Positions 43,635-52,159 of a stretch of DNA of 64,000 bases are shown piece by piece. Within the stretch, counting starts at the first letter, position 1. The number at the start of each line of letters is the position of its first letter. The notes under the pieces were generated by a model, which was given only the letters and a program-made list of their open reading frames with translations, was not told the DNA's origin and did not search any database. A program made the position numbers and the translations under genes. This DNA comes from Sphingobacterium sp. UGAL515B_05 (GTDB lineage Bacteria; Bacteroidota; Bacteroidia; Sphingobacteriales; Sphingobacteriaceae): NCBI RefSeq assembly GCF_033097525.1, contig NZ_CP109907.1:2728001-2792000 (forward strand). Direction: 5' to 3'.

Positions 43635-43662
43635 CTGTTAACCCCCTGTAAATCCCCTGTTA
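43609..43662. repeat. Five tandem 10-11-base repeats of the ACCCCTGTTA type
   Basis: Units are ACCCCTGCTAT, ACCCCTGTTA, ACCCCCTGTTA, ACCCCCTGTAA and ATCCCCTGTTA. The period is one DNA helical turn, and the array is far more GC-rich than its surroundings. Confidence 0.75.
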
Positions 43663-43806
43663 TTATCGAATTTGACAGCAGTCAATTGCTAACCTATATA
43701 CTCAATAAAAATGCCCATCCGTCTATGGTTAAAAGATAAGAACCAAGCGAAAGAGTGTTTTTAAATGTTTGTTGTTTTTTGGGAGAAGGTGGGGTGGTGG
43801 CGCAAT

Positions 43807-43857
43807 ACAAAAAAAAGACCCTGGCCGTTGAGCTAAATGCTTTCTGTACCAGGGTCC
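43807..43857 (-). terminator. Intrinsic terminator of prs
   Basis: GACCCTGG (43817-43824) pairs with CCAGGGTC (43849-43856) around a 24-base loop, with a run of A residues at 43809-43816 giving a T-tract on the leftward strand. It lies 26 bases after the prs stop. Confidence 0.75.
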
Positions 43858-43883
43858 AATATCTAGGATGTAAAACTCAAAGA

Positions 43884-44840
43884 TTATTCTACTTCAAATA
43901 AATCAGAGATTGAAGAGTGCTGATTTACACTTGTGATTGCTTTTGCAAATAAATCAGCTGTTGATAATACTTTGATTTTGGTCGATTGTTTTGCTTTTTC
44001 TGGATCTAATTGAATGGTATCGGTTACGATCATTTCTGACAAGACCGAGTTTTCAATTGTTTCATATGCCTTGCCTGACAACACAGCATGTGTACAAACA
44101 GCTCTTACAGATTTTGCACCATTTTCCATAATCAGTGCTGCTGCTTTTGAAAGTGTACCAGCAGTATCGCAGATATCATCGATCAAAACAACGTCCTGAC
44201 CTGTTACGTCACCGATGATAGACATCGATTCGATTTCGTTTGCACGTTTACGACGTTTGTCACAGATAATAACTTCTGCATTGAAAAATTTAGCAAATGT
44301 ACGTGCTCTATATGAACCACCCATATCTGGTGAAGCAATCGTTAGATTTGGAAGTTTTAACGATTTGATATAAGGAACAAAAATGATAGAGCCATCTAAA
44401 TGGTCAACAGGGATATCGAAAAAACCTTGGATTTGTGCTGCGTGCAGGTCCATCGTCATGATGCGGTGGATACCAGCTGCAGTCAACAGATTGGCGATCA
44501 TTTTTGCGCCAATTGCAACTCTTGGTTTGTCTTTTCGATCTTGTCTTGCGAAACCGAAATAAGGGACTACCGCTGTGATATAATGCGCTGAAGCTCTCTT
44601 CGCTGCATCTGTCATCAATAATAATTCAAAAAGATTGTCGGTAGGTTGGTTGGTAGATTGGATAATGAATACATCGCTTCCGCGAACTGACTCATTGTAG
44701 AAAGGTTGAATTTCACCGTCGCTAAAACGTGACAATGTTTTGTCTCCTAGTGGTTTCCCGTAAGATTGTGCGATTTTTTCGGCCAGTTCTGTAGTGCCAG
44801 AACCTGCAAATAATTTAACCGTGTTGAATTGCAAAGGCAT
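43884..44840 (-). CDS. prs: Ribose-phosphate pyrophosphokinase (PRPP synthase)
   Basis: This 318-residue cytoplasmic enzyme converts ribose 5-phosphate and ATP to PRPP, the precursor for nucleotides, His and Trp. Signature segments are VKLFAGSGTTELAEKIAQSY at the start, NESVRGSDVFIIQST, VVPYFGFARQDRKDKPR, IMTMDLHAAQIQGFFDIPVD (metal- and ATP-binding) and VVLIDDICDTAGTLSKAA, the PRPP-binding loop. Length is standard for class I enzymes. It is leftward with its own terminator. PRPP made here feeds the pyrR/pyrB-controlled pyrimidine pathway located a few kb away. Confidence 0.97.
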   Translation of the reverse strand: MPLQFNTVKLFAGSGTTELAEKIAQSYGKPLGDKTLSRFSDGEIQPFYNESVRGSDVFIIQSTNQPTDNLFELLLMTDAAKRASAHYITAVVPYFGFARQDRKDKPRVAIGAKMIANLLTAAGIHRIMTMDLHAAQIQGFFDIPVDHLDGSIIFVPYIKSLKLPNLTIASPDMGGSYRARTFAKFFNAEVIICDKRRKRANEIESMSIIGDVTGQDVVLIDDICDTAGTLSKAAALIMENGAKSVRAVCTHAVLSGKAYETIENSVLSEMIVTDTIQLDPEKAKQSTKIKVLSTADLFAKAITSVNQHSSISDLFEVE

Positions 44841-44922
44841 GGTTTTGTATATTTATGTTGGGTTATTGTATTGTCGTTTATTCAATATTTTTATTCCCTT
44901 ACTATTTTTTAAAGTTAAACAT

Positions 44923-44952
44923 TAAAAAAAATGGATTGTTTTCACAATCCAT
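44923..44952 (-). terminator. Terminator after the first tRNA-Gln
   Basis: ATGGATTGT and ACAATCCAT are perfect arms (44931-44939, 44944-44952) around TTTC; an A-run at 44924-44930 supplies the T-tract on the leftward strand. Confidence 0.8.
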
Positions 44953-44971
44953 ATACTCTTAACTTTAAAAG

Positions 44972-45042
44972 TTGTCCGACCTGGATTCGAACCAAGACAA
45001 ACAGAACCAAAAACTGTCGTACTACCCTTATACTATCGGACA
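44972..45042 (-). tRNA. tRNA-Gln (anticodon UUG), copy 1
   Basis: Read leftward the acceptor arms are TGTCCGA and TCGGACA, the T-arm contains GGTTCGAATCC, and the anticodon loop is TTTTGGT with anticodon TTG. The 3' CCA is not encoded. It is identical to the copy at 45214-45284. Confidence 0.93.
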
Positions 45043-45177
45043 ATGTCTCTAAAAAGTCAACGTTACCGTCTTTTTCTTTTTGACGACGCAAAGATAGAGA
45101 TTTGTTTTAAAAATCAAAATGCAAATTTAAAAAAATCTTAACCCTTTTATAAATAATAAGCCTTGCATATAACGCAG

Positions 45178-45203
45178 AAAAGGCTTGCATCTGCAAGCCT
45201 TTT
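45178..45203 (-). terminator. Hairpin between the two tRNA-Gln genes
   Basis: AAAAGGCTTGCA (45178-45189) and TGCAAGCCTTTT (45192-45203) are perfect 12-bp arms with a 2-base centre. It lies 11 bases after the 3' end of the second tRNA and would end its transcript. Confidence 0.8.
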
Positions 45204-45213
45204 CTATTGTTTG

Positions 45214-45284
45214 TTGTCCGACCTGGATTCGAACCAAGACAAACAGAACCAAAAACTGTCGTACTACCCTTATACTATCGGACA
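45214..45284 (-). tRNA. tRNA-Gln (anticodon UUG), copy 2
   Basis: The sequence is the same over all 71 bases as the copy at 44972-45042, with acceptor arms TGTCCGA/TCGGACA and anticodon TTG in loop TTTTGGT. The two genes are in tandem, 171 bases apart, each with its own terminator, so they are probably separate transcription units made by duplication. Confidence 0.93.
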
Positions 45285-45643
45285 AACAATTCAAAAGTGA
45301 TTGCTATCGTGATGATGTCGTTCACATTTGATGATGCAAATATACGGACTATTCTTATTTCTGCAAATAAAAATGTGTTGTAAAGTGTATTGGGGCTGAT
45401 TTTCAAAGAAATAATTTTTTTTCGACCATGGAAATTCGGTTTGCTAGCCTTTTTTCAATAAGCGGATCCGTCGACAAAAGTGTACGCCTGCAGTTGGACA
45501 TGCTTTCCTTTCAGCCAATATTGGATCGGGTAATGAAATTTTTTCAATTAATATGTGTTAAAAAATCAGAATAAAGTTCATTTCTTATTAACTTATCCTT
45601 ATTTTCGAGCCGTATTAATAATACTTTTTACAGTTATCATTTT
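45285..45643. other. 359-base region between tRNA-Gln and the DUF2723 gene
   Basis: No gene or strong hairpin is visible. Close to its right end, TATTTTCG (about 45599-45606) is one base off the TAnnTTTG element and may serve the DUF2723 gene; leftward promoters for the tRNAs should also lie here. Confidence 0.4.
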
Positions 45644-48600
45644 ATGAACTATACTAAAATCAACAATCTTTTAGGATGGATATGTGCGCTAATAGCAACT
45701 GTAGCGTATGTCATGACTGCCGAACGATCGACGAGTTGGTGGGACTGTGGCGAGTTTATCGCTTCGGCCTTTAAACTTCAAATTGTGCACCAGCCAGGAG
45801 CACCTTTATTCTTAATGATTCAAAATATATTCTCAAACCTTGCTGGTGGAGATGTTACACGAATTGCTTTCTGGATGAACGTAGGATCGGCGGTATGTAG
45901 TGGTCTGACCATTTTGTTTTTATTTTGGACAATTACAGCTTTAGCAAAGAAAATCGTTGTAAAAGGTGTTGATGGATCATATACATCCACCGATTTAATC
46001 AAAATATTCGGCTCGGGCGCTGTTGGTGCACTGGCTTATGCTTTTACGGATACTTTTTGGTTCTCAGCAGTAGAGTCCGAAGTATATGCCATGTCTTCTT
46101 TATGTACAGCCGTCGTATTTTGGGGTATTCTAAAATGGGAAAATCATGCCGATGAAGCTGGTTCGGACCGCTGGTTAATCTTTATCGCTTATGTGATGGG
46201 GCTTTCTATTGGGGTACACTTGTTGAACCTTCTGGTAATTCCGGCAATTGCTTTGGTCATTTATTTTAAACGTTCAAAAACTGTAACATCCTCGGGGGCG
46301 ATCAAAGCTTTCTTAATTGGTGTCGTTGTTTTGGCGCTGATTTTATGGGGTATTATTCAATACACTGTTAAAGCCGCCGCATATTTTGATCTGTTCTTTG
46401 TGAATAGTTTGGGAATGGGCTTCGGTACCGGATTTAACCTTTTCATGATTTTAGCGGTAGCTCTTTTCGTATATGGGATCTGGTATTCGATCAAAAAGGT
46501 AAAACCCATGTTAAATCTGATCTTAATCAGTGCAGCATTTATCATTTTTGGATATAGTTCCTTTGCCATGATCATGGTGCGCGCCAAAGCGAATCCGACG
46601 TTAAATAACAGTGACCCAGATAATGCATTCTCTTTTGTGAGTTATCTTGGACGTGAGCAATATGCAAGTGAGCCACTTTTGAATGGACCTACATTTGATG
46701 CACAAGTGGTTGATGCCGAGCCTACATATACGTACAGAAAAGATAAGGACAAGTATACCAAAGTGGAGAACGGTATGGACTACAAATACGATAAAACGAT
46801 GTTTTTTCCACGTGTTTACAGTTCAAGGGATCAAGGACATATCGAATACTATCGTGATTACTTAAAAATTCCGGAAGGCCAATCGCCGACTTTCGGTGAT
46901 AACCTGAAGTTCTTTTTCAGTTATCAGATCGGACATATGTACGGCCGTTATTTCTTATGGAATTTTGCCGGTCGTCAAAATGACCAACAAGGGCAGGGTT
47001 CATTTACCGAAGGTAACTGGATTTCAGGTGCTAAACCTGTTGATCAGTTGCATGTTGGTGGACAGAATGCCATTCCAGATTCACTGAAAACTGATCCTTC
47101 AAACAATAAATATTATTTCTTGCCTTTGATCATTGGTTTAATCGGTGCATTCTGGCATTTTGGAAAGAGACAACGCGACGCAGGAATCGTGGGACTGTTG
47201 TTTTTCTTTACAGGATTAGCAATTGTACTCTACCTAAATCAAAGTCCACTTCAACCACGTGAGCGCGACTATGCGTATGCAGGTTCTTTTTATGCCTTCG
47301 CCATCTGGATCGGGCTCGGTGTTTTCGCCATTGCGGATTATCTGAGCAAAAAAGTGGATGGTAAAATTGCCGCCGGTGCTGCTACAGTAGCCTGCCTATT
47401 GGGCGCTCCAGTATTGTTGGGCTTCCAAAACTGGGATGATCACGATCGTTCGGAGAAAACAACTGCCCGTGATCTTGCTAAAAACTATTTGGCGTCATGT
47501 GCACCCAATGCGATTTTATTTACTTATGGTGATAATGATACCTATCCTTTATGGTATGTTCAGGAAGTCGAAAATTATCGTCCGGATGTACGTGTCGTAA
47601 ACTTAAGTTTGTTGAGTTCGGACTGGTATATGCGCCAGATGAAACAAAAAGTGAATCAGGCAGATGGTTTACCGATCAATATCGATGATGAAAAGTTCAA
47701 GAAAGGTGTTCGCGAAGTGCTTTATTATCAGGATATGAAAGTTCCAGGACATGTGGATCTGGATTTGATCATGCAGATTTTATTGTCTGACGACCAAAAG
47801 AACAAATTGGAATTGAGAGGTGGTAAGTTTGAAAACTTCCTGCCAACCAAAAACTTTAGCCTTCCGGTGAATAAAGAATCTGTTCTGAAAAATAATGTCG
47901 TCCCTAAAGCTTGGCAAGAATCTATTGTTGATACCATGAGCTGGACCTACAATAGAAATTATATCTCTAGAGCTGAATTATCTATCTTAAACGTGTTATT
48001 GAATAACGATTGGAAACGTCCAATTTATTTTGCGGCAACAGTTCCAAATGATAACTACCTTGGTTTAGATAAATATTTAGTACAAGAGGGCTTCGCGCTG
48101 CGCTTGATGCCGATTGCAACTCCTGCCGGAGCAGAAGGTACATTGGTTGATACACAGTCTGCTTATAAAGACATTACTACGAAATACCAATGGGGTAATA
48201 TGGCACATGCTTCCTACCTGGATCCTGAATCTTACCGCATGATTACCATGATTACAAATACAGTAATGGGTGGTACAGCGACACAGTTGATGATGGAAGG
48301 TCATAAGGATGAGGCGCGTAAAGTCGCTGTTGAAACTTACGAGAAAATGCCAAAACGTGTTTATTTGATGCGCGATATTTTAGGCTATATTCCAATTGTC
48401 AATGTGTTGTATGAAACTGGTGAAACGAAGCGTGCAAATGAAATCGTAAACCGTAACCTGAAGTTTATGACCCAAAACATGCGTTGGTATCAGGATATTG
48501 CACAAACAAAACCTGAGCTGGAATATTCAAATATAGGTACAGCATTACGTGCTTTGGGGGCCTATAAGAGTATCTTGGCCTCTACCTCGGAAAAACAATT

Positions 48601-48658
48601 GCTACAGCAAGTGACTGATTTAGAAAAATCGTATAAACAACAGTATGGTGTTGAGTAA
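45644..48658 (+). CDS. DUF2723-family membrane protein (PMT-like glycosyltransferase candidate)
   Basis: This is a 1004-residue protein. Residues 1 to about 310 and 495-600 contain about a dozen membrane helices. The first loop has TSWWDCGEFIASAFKLQIVH followed by QPGAPLF, the signature of DUF2723, a family resembling GT-C protein mannosyltransferases (the acidic residues in WDxGEF recall the catalytic Asp of PMT enzymes). A second conserved stretch, YLNQSPLQPRERDYAYAGSF, follows in the helical part. The C-terminal 400 residues are soluble, with GDNDTYPLWYVQEVENYRPD near residue 630. A role in sugar transfer from a lipid carrier at the outer face of the inner membrane is inferred; it is not shown. 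It stands alone with its own terminator. Confidence 0.85.
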   Translation: MNYTKINNLLGWICALIATVAYVMTAERSTSWWDCGEFIASAFKLQIVHQPGAPLFLMIQNIFSNLAGGDVTRIAFWMNVGSAVCSGLTILFLFWTITALAKKIVVKGVDGSYTSTDLIKIFGSGAVGALAYAFTDTFWFSAVESEVYAMSSLCTAVVFWGILKWENHADEAGSDRWLIFIAYVMGLSIGVHLLNLLVIPAIALVIYFKRSKTVTSSGAIKAFLIGVVVLALILWGIIQYTVKAAAYFDLFFVNSLGMGFGTGFNLFMILAVALFVYGIWYSIKKVKPMLNLILISAAFIIFGYSSFAMIMVRAKANPTLNNSDPDNAFSFVSYLGREQYASEPLLNGPTFDAQVVDAEPTYTYRKDKDKYTKVENGMDYKYDKTMFFPRVYSSRDQGHIEYYRDYLKIPEGQSPTFGDNLKFFFSYQIGHMYGRYFLWNFAGRQNDQQGQGSFTEGNWISGAKPVDQLHVGGQNAIPDSLKTDPSNNKYYFLPLIIGLIGAFWHFGKRQRDAGIVGLLFFFTGLAIVLYLNQSPLQPRERDYAYAGSFYAFAIWIGLGVFAIADYLSKKVDGKIAAGAATVACLLGAPVLLGFQNWDDHDRSEKTTARDLAKNYLASCAPNAILFTYGDNDTYPLWYVQEVENYRPDVRVVNLSLLSSDWYMRQMKQKVNQADGLPINIDDEKFKKGVREVLYYQDMKVPGHVDLDLIMQILLSDDQKNKLELRGGKFENFLPTKNFSLPVNKESVLKNNVVPKAWQESIVDTMSWTYNRNYISRAELSILNVLLNNDWKRPIYFAATVPNDNYLGLDKYLVQEGFALRLMPIATPAGAEGTLVDTQSAYKDITTKYQWGNMAHASYLDPESYRMITMITNTVMGGTATQLMMEGHKDEARKVAVETYEKMPKRVYLMRDILGYIPIVNVLYETGETKRANEIVNRNLKFMTQNMRWYQDIAQTKPELEYSNIGTALRALGAYKSILASTSEKQLLQQVTDLEKSYKQQYGVE

Positions 48659-48686
48659 CAATTAGAGACATCATTTTAAACGAAGG

Positions 48687-48760
48687 AGCTGCCCTTTACT
48701 ACAGGTATTCGAAAGGAAATACACTTTTTGATGCGATGTAGGAAAGGGCGGCTTTTTTTT
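48687..48760 (+). terminator. Terminator after the DUF2723 gene
   Basis: AGCTGCCCTTT (48687-48697) and AAAGGGCGGCT (48743-48753) pair with one G-U pair, followed by eight T residues. The loop is long (45 bases). Confidence 0.75.
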
Positions 48761-48806
48761 GATTATTTTTTCTTAGCTTAACGCCATATAAAACCAACCT
48801 TAAGTT

Positions 48807-50207
48807 ATGATGAAACGTCAATTAAAATTGTGGGATGCAGTGATGCTGGTCATGGGGTCGATGATCGGAAGCGGTATTTTTATTGTATCGAGTGATATGA
48901 TGCGGCAGCTTGGATCCGGATATTGGTTGGCGATCGTTTGGTTATTGACCGCATTAGCAACTGTTGCGGCGGCAATCTGCTATGGCGAATTGTCGTCTAT
49001 GTATCCGAAGGCTGGGGGACAATATACCTATCTGACAGAAATATTTGGGAAGCCAATTGGCTTTTTATACGGCTGGAGTTTATTTACAGTCATTCAAACG
49101 GGAACGATAGCAGCTGTAGCTGTCGCCTTTGGTAAGTTTACAGCCTACCTTATTCCGCAGTTAAATGATGCAGCACCCCTATTTCAGCGTGGAGAGTTTA
49201 AGATTACCTGGATACAGATTGTCGCTATGGGTGTTATTATCCTCCTCACCTTTATTAATACAAGAGGGATCAAGAGTGGAAAAGCTGTTCAATCTTTCTT
49301 TACTTCAGCAAAAATCATTGCGCTGGTTTTATTGATTTTAGGTGGCCTGTTCTTGATTAAAGAAAATCATTTTTCAGAAAATATGGCGTATGGCTGGGAC
49401 TCTTTCCAAAATTTGAAAGGTGCTGGCTGGTCTCAGATCTCGGGGGGCGTACTGATGGGGGCTTTAGCTGCTGCGATGGTGGGTTCGGTATTTAGTAGTG
49501 TGGCCTGGGAAAATGTAACGTTTGTTTCCGGAGAGATTGTCAATCCACAGCGTAATGTTGTTCGGGCATTGGTTATCGGAACAAGTTTGGTGATGTTGCT
49601 CTATATAAGCTGTAATTACATTTACCTGGCGGCATTAAATCGAGAGGAAATTGCTTTTGCGGCAAATGATCGTGTTGCCATAGAGGCGGCTGAAAAAATA
49701 TTAGGACATACGGGCACGATAGCGATGGCGATTTTGGTCATGATCTCGACCTTTGGTTGCGTTAACGGGCTCGCGCTATCAGGTGCGCGAGTTTTTCAAA
49801 CTATGGCAAAAGATGGATTGTTTCTGAAACAAGCGATTCCCAATAACAAATATGATGTGCCGGCACGATCGTTATGGCTTCAGGGGATCTGGGCTTCATT
49901 GCTTTGTCTAAGTGGGCAATATGGCAATTTACTGGATATGATATCTTTTGTTATTGTTATATTCTATATGATTACAGTGCTAGGGGTTATTATTCAGCGT
50001 GTACGAAGACCCGATTTGGAACGTTCCTATAAGACATTTCTATTTCCTGTCACTCCGATCTTGTACCTGCTGATAGGTACTGTATTTTGTGTATTATTAA
50101 TTATCTATAAGCCACAATATACCTGGCCAGGCTTTATACTTGTATTAATCGGTGTACCGGTGTATTTTTTTGCACGGAATAATAAACGTGCCGAGCTAGA
50201 TGAATAG
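48807..50207 (+). CDS. APC-family amino-acid permease
   Basis: This is a 466-residue membrane transporter with 12 or more helices. The first helix carries the unwound substrate loop VMGSMIGSGIFIVSSD (GSGIF), typical of the amino acid-polyamine-organocation superfamily. LSSMYPKAGGQYTYLTEIFG follows, containing the conserved PKAGGxYxYL segment, then ENVTFVSGEIVNPQRNVVRA (E...NP.RN). These are closest to the LAT-like (light-subunit amino-acid transporter) group of Bacteroidota. Substrate cannot be set from sequence. It is probably a single gene; no terminator was recognised between it and pyrR. Confidence 0.9.
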   Translation: MMKRQLKLWDAVMLVMGSMIGSGIFIVSSDMMRQLGSGYWLAIVWLLTALATVAAAICYGELSSMYPKAGGQYTYLTEIFGKPIGFLYGWSLFTVIQTGTIAAVAVAFGKFTAYLIPQLNDAAPLFQRGEFKITWIQIVAMGVIILLTFINTRGIKSGKAVQSFFTSAKIIALVLLILGGLFLIKENHFSENMAYGWDSFQNLKGAGWSQISGGVLMGALAAAMVGSVFSSVAWENVTFVSGEIVNPQRNVVRALVIGTSLVMLLYISCNYIYLAALNREEIAFAANDRVAIEAAEKILGHTGTIAMAILVMISTFGCVNGLALSGARVFQTMAKDGLFLKQAIPNNKYDVPARSLWLQGIWASLLCLSGQYGNLLDMISFVIVIFYMITVLGVIIQRVRRPDLERSYKTFLFPVTPILYLLIGTVFCVLLIIYKPQYTWPGFILVLIGVPVYFFARNNKRAELDE

Positions 50208-50406
50208 TCTTTATCTATAGCATTTCGATGTTATGGAATTTGCTGTAAATGGTTGGCAATGTGTATTGTATATAACTTCAAAATCTGTTAATGTGCTGGA
50301 ATAATTGGTTTGTAAATTTCCCTGAAAGGAAGATATTCTTTGTTTAAATCACTTTTTGTTATTGTGCCAGTTGGATGCAAATATTGAAATTAATTGCCCT
50401 TCATGG

Positions 50407-50437
50407 CTTCGTTTTTGTTAAAAAAAGTGTAGCTTTG
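50407..50437 (+). promoter_or_regulatory. Possible promoter of pyrR-pyrB
   Basis: TTCG (50408-50411), 18 bases, then TAGCTTTG (50430-50437), a perfect TAnnTTTG match. The predicted leader is only about 10 bases long, which leaves no room for a PyrR-type attenuator before pyrR. Confidence 0.35.
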
Positions 50438-50453
50438 CTCAAACATTCCCATA

Positions 50454-51017
50454 ATGAAACAGTCGATTTTATTAGACGGACCAAAATTTCAAATCACAAT
50501 TCAAAGACTATGTCGTCAATTGATTGAGAATCACGGTGATTTTTCAAATGCTGTCGTCATAGGTATCCAACCCCGAGGAACTTTCTTAGCGAGACGTATC
50601 GTCAAAGAGCTTGAACAAATGATCGGAAAAGAGATTTTAGTTGGCGATTTGGATATTACCTTTTATCGCGATGACTTCCGTACCAAAGGGAATACAGGTC
50701 CACTCTTAGCAAATAGCACAAATATCAATTTTATTGTAGAAGGTAAAGAGGTCATTTTTATAGATGATGTCTTATGGACAGGACGTACTATTCGTGCGGC
50801 AATGGATGCTGTGCAGGCATTTGGCCGTGCAAGAAGAATAGAATTGCTTGTTTTGGTCGATCGCCGCTTCTCTAGACAGATCCCTATTCAGCCTGATTAT
50901 ATCGGAATACAGGTAGATTCTATTGATTCTCAAAAAGTAATTGTTAACTGGAAAGAATCAGAGGATCAGGATAGTATTATCTTGATTACAGAAAAGAAGA
51001 CGTCAGCTAGCGATTAA
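50454..51017 (+). CDS. pyrR: PyrR bifunctional regulator/uracil phosphoribosyltransferase
   Basis: This is a 187-residue protein of the phosphoribosyltransferase fold. The PRPP loop VIFIDDVLWTGRTIRAAMDA is at about residues 99-118, preceded by VVIGIQPRGTFLARRI and GDLDITFYRDDF, all diagnostic for PyrR. It converts uracil plus PRPP to UMP. In Bacillus it also binds UMP or UTP to control attenuation of pyr mRNA. Here it is followed by pyrB, 96 bases downstream. No classical PyrR-binding stem-loop was recognised in the leader or the gap, so the RNA-binding role is uncertain in this organism. Confidence 0.95.
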   Translation: MKQSILLDGPKFQITIQRLCRQLIENHGDFSNAVVIGIQPRGTFLARRIVKELEQMIGKEILVGDLDITFYRDDFRTKGNTGPLLANSTNINFIVEGKEVIFIDDVLWTGRTIRAAMDAVQAFGRARRIELLVLVDRRFSRQIPIQPDYIGIQVDSIDSQKVIVNWKESEDQDSIILITEKKTSASD

Positions 51018-51055
51018 TAGCGGTGTCATGACGTTACTGAAGGTTATTGTTGACC

Positions 51056-51072
51056 TTCGGAAACAGGCACTT
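51056..51072 (+). repeat. 17-base intergenic motif, copy 2
   Basis: TTCGGAAACAGGCACTT lies in the pyrR-pyrB gap, 39 bases after the pyrR stop and 41 bases before pyrB. It is identical to 43440-43456. Confidence 0.5.
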
Positions 51073-51113
51073 TCAATAAAAAATGATTAGTAAATATTTG
51101 AATATACTATAAA

Positions 51114-52052
51114 ATGTCATCTGGAGCAGAACAATTAAGTACCCGCCATTTATTGGGGATCAAAGATCTAAATGAGAACGATATCCAATTGATCCTGGAT
51201 ACAGCAAGTAATTTCAAAGAGGTATTAAATAGGCCAATCAAAAAGGTTCCGTCGTTAAGGGATATTACGATTGCCAACGTGTTTTTTGAAAATTCAACAC
51301 GAACACGTCTATCCTTTGAACTTGCTGAAAAGAGACTTTCTGCGGATATCGTGAATTTTGCGGCTTCCTCCTCTTCGGTAAGTAAGGGGGAGACACTCAT
51401 CGATACGGTGAACAATATTCTTGCAATGAAGGTTGATATGATTGTGATGAGACATCCATACGCGGGAGCTGGGGTATTTCTAAGTAAACATGTTGATGCA
51501 CAAATTGTCAATGCAGGTGACGGAGCACATGAACACCCTACACAAGCTTTACTTGATTCATTTTCGATCCGTGAACGCTATGGTGATGTAGCTGGTCGTA
51601 AAATAGCTATCGTTGGGGATATTACACATTCACGCGTTGCCTTGTCGAATATCTTATGTCTTCAAAAGCAAGGTGCAGAAGTGATGGTTTGTGGTCCAAC
51701 CACATTAATTCCTAAACATATTACATCGTTGGGTGTAAAAGTGGAGCATGATTTGCGGAAAGCGTTGAACTGGTGTGATGTTGCAAATATGTTACGGATT
51801 CAATTGGAGCGTCAGGATATTGCCTATTTCCCTTCCTTAAGAGAATATTCCATGCTATATGGATTGAATAAAGAGATTTTGGATTCTTTAGAGAAGCCAA
51901 TCACAATTATGCACCCCGGACCAATCAATCGGGGGGTCGAAATCACATCGGATGTCGCGGATAGCGAACATTCAATTATTTTGGATCAGGTTGAAAATGG
52001 TGTTGCTGTGCGCATGGCTGTCTTGTATCTATTAGCAGGGCAACGCGGATAG
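51114..52052 (+). CDS. pyrB: Aspartate carbamoyltransferase catalytic subunit
   Basis: This 312-residue enzyme catalyses the first committed step of pyrimidine synthesis, carbamoyl phosphate plus aspartate. The carbamoyl-phosphate site is FFENSTRTRLSFELAEKRL (STRTR at about residues 62-66). Lys of SSSVSKGETL, then HPYAGAGVFLSKH, the HPTQALLDSFSI motif and a late PGPINRGVEI (binding aspartate) follow in the correct order. No pyrI regulatory subunit is nearby, and the length fits the unregulated trimeric class found with PyrR. It is co-oriented with pyrR and probably forms one operon. Confidence 0.96.
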   Translation: MSSGAEQLSTRHLLGIKDLNENDIQLILDTASNFKEVLNRPIKKVPSLRDITIANVFFENSTRTRLSFELAEKRLSADIVNFAASSSSVSKGETLIDTVNNILAMKVDMIVMRHPYAGAGVFLSKHVDAQIVNAGDGAHEHPTQALLDSFSIRERYGDVAGRKIAIVGDITHSRVALSNILCLQKQGAEVMVCGPTTLIPKHITSLGVKVEHDLRKALNWCDVANMLRIQLERQDIAYFPSLREYSMLYGLNKEILDSLEKPITIMHPGPINRGVEITSDVADSEHSIILDQVENGVAVRMAVLYLLAGQRG

Positions 52053-52064
52053 TCTAAATTGGTT

Positions 52065-52078
52065 TTAACGTGCGTTAA
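52065..52078. other. 14-base palindrome TTAACGTGCGTTAA after pyrB
   Basis: Perfect 6-bp arms around TG. It lies 13 bases after the pyrB stop and is not followed by T residues, so it could be a protein-binding site or a chance palindrome. Confidence 0.3.
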
Positions 52079-52122
52079 TGTACGTGTGAGACTAAATAGC
52101 ACTGTTTTCTAATGCAACTAAA

Positions 52123-52159
52123 GTATGCCTGACTTTATTTTTTGTCGGGCATATTTTTT
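52123..52159 (+). terminator. Terminator of the pyrR-pyrB unit
   Basis: GTATGCCTGAC (52123-52133) and GTCGGGCATAT (52144-52154) pair with G-U pairs around a T-rich loop and end in a run of T residues. The remaining region up to 52433 contains no gene. Confidence 0.75.

Larger units (their letters stand above)
43362..43883. other. 522-base gap between prs and rplY with unusual repeats
   Basis: No protein-coding gene is seen. The region holds the 17-base motif TTCGGAAACAGGCACTT at 43440, a GC-rich hairpin and five 11-base repeats at 43592-43662, and the prs terminator at 43807-43857. All are listed separately. Confidence 0.6.

Noticed and set aside
43609..43662. Repeat array considered as a CRISPR
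   Set aside because: Units are 10-11 bases and directly adjoining with no spacers, and no cas gene is present.
45460..45500. Cluster of common restriction sites (GGATCC, GTCGAC, CTGCAG) resembling a cloning linker
   Set aside because: Order and spacing do not match any polylinker I know, and the surrounding sequence continues as normal AT-rich host DNA.
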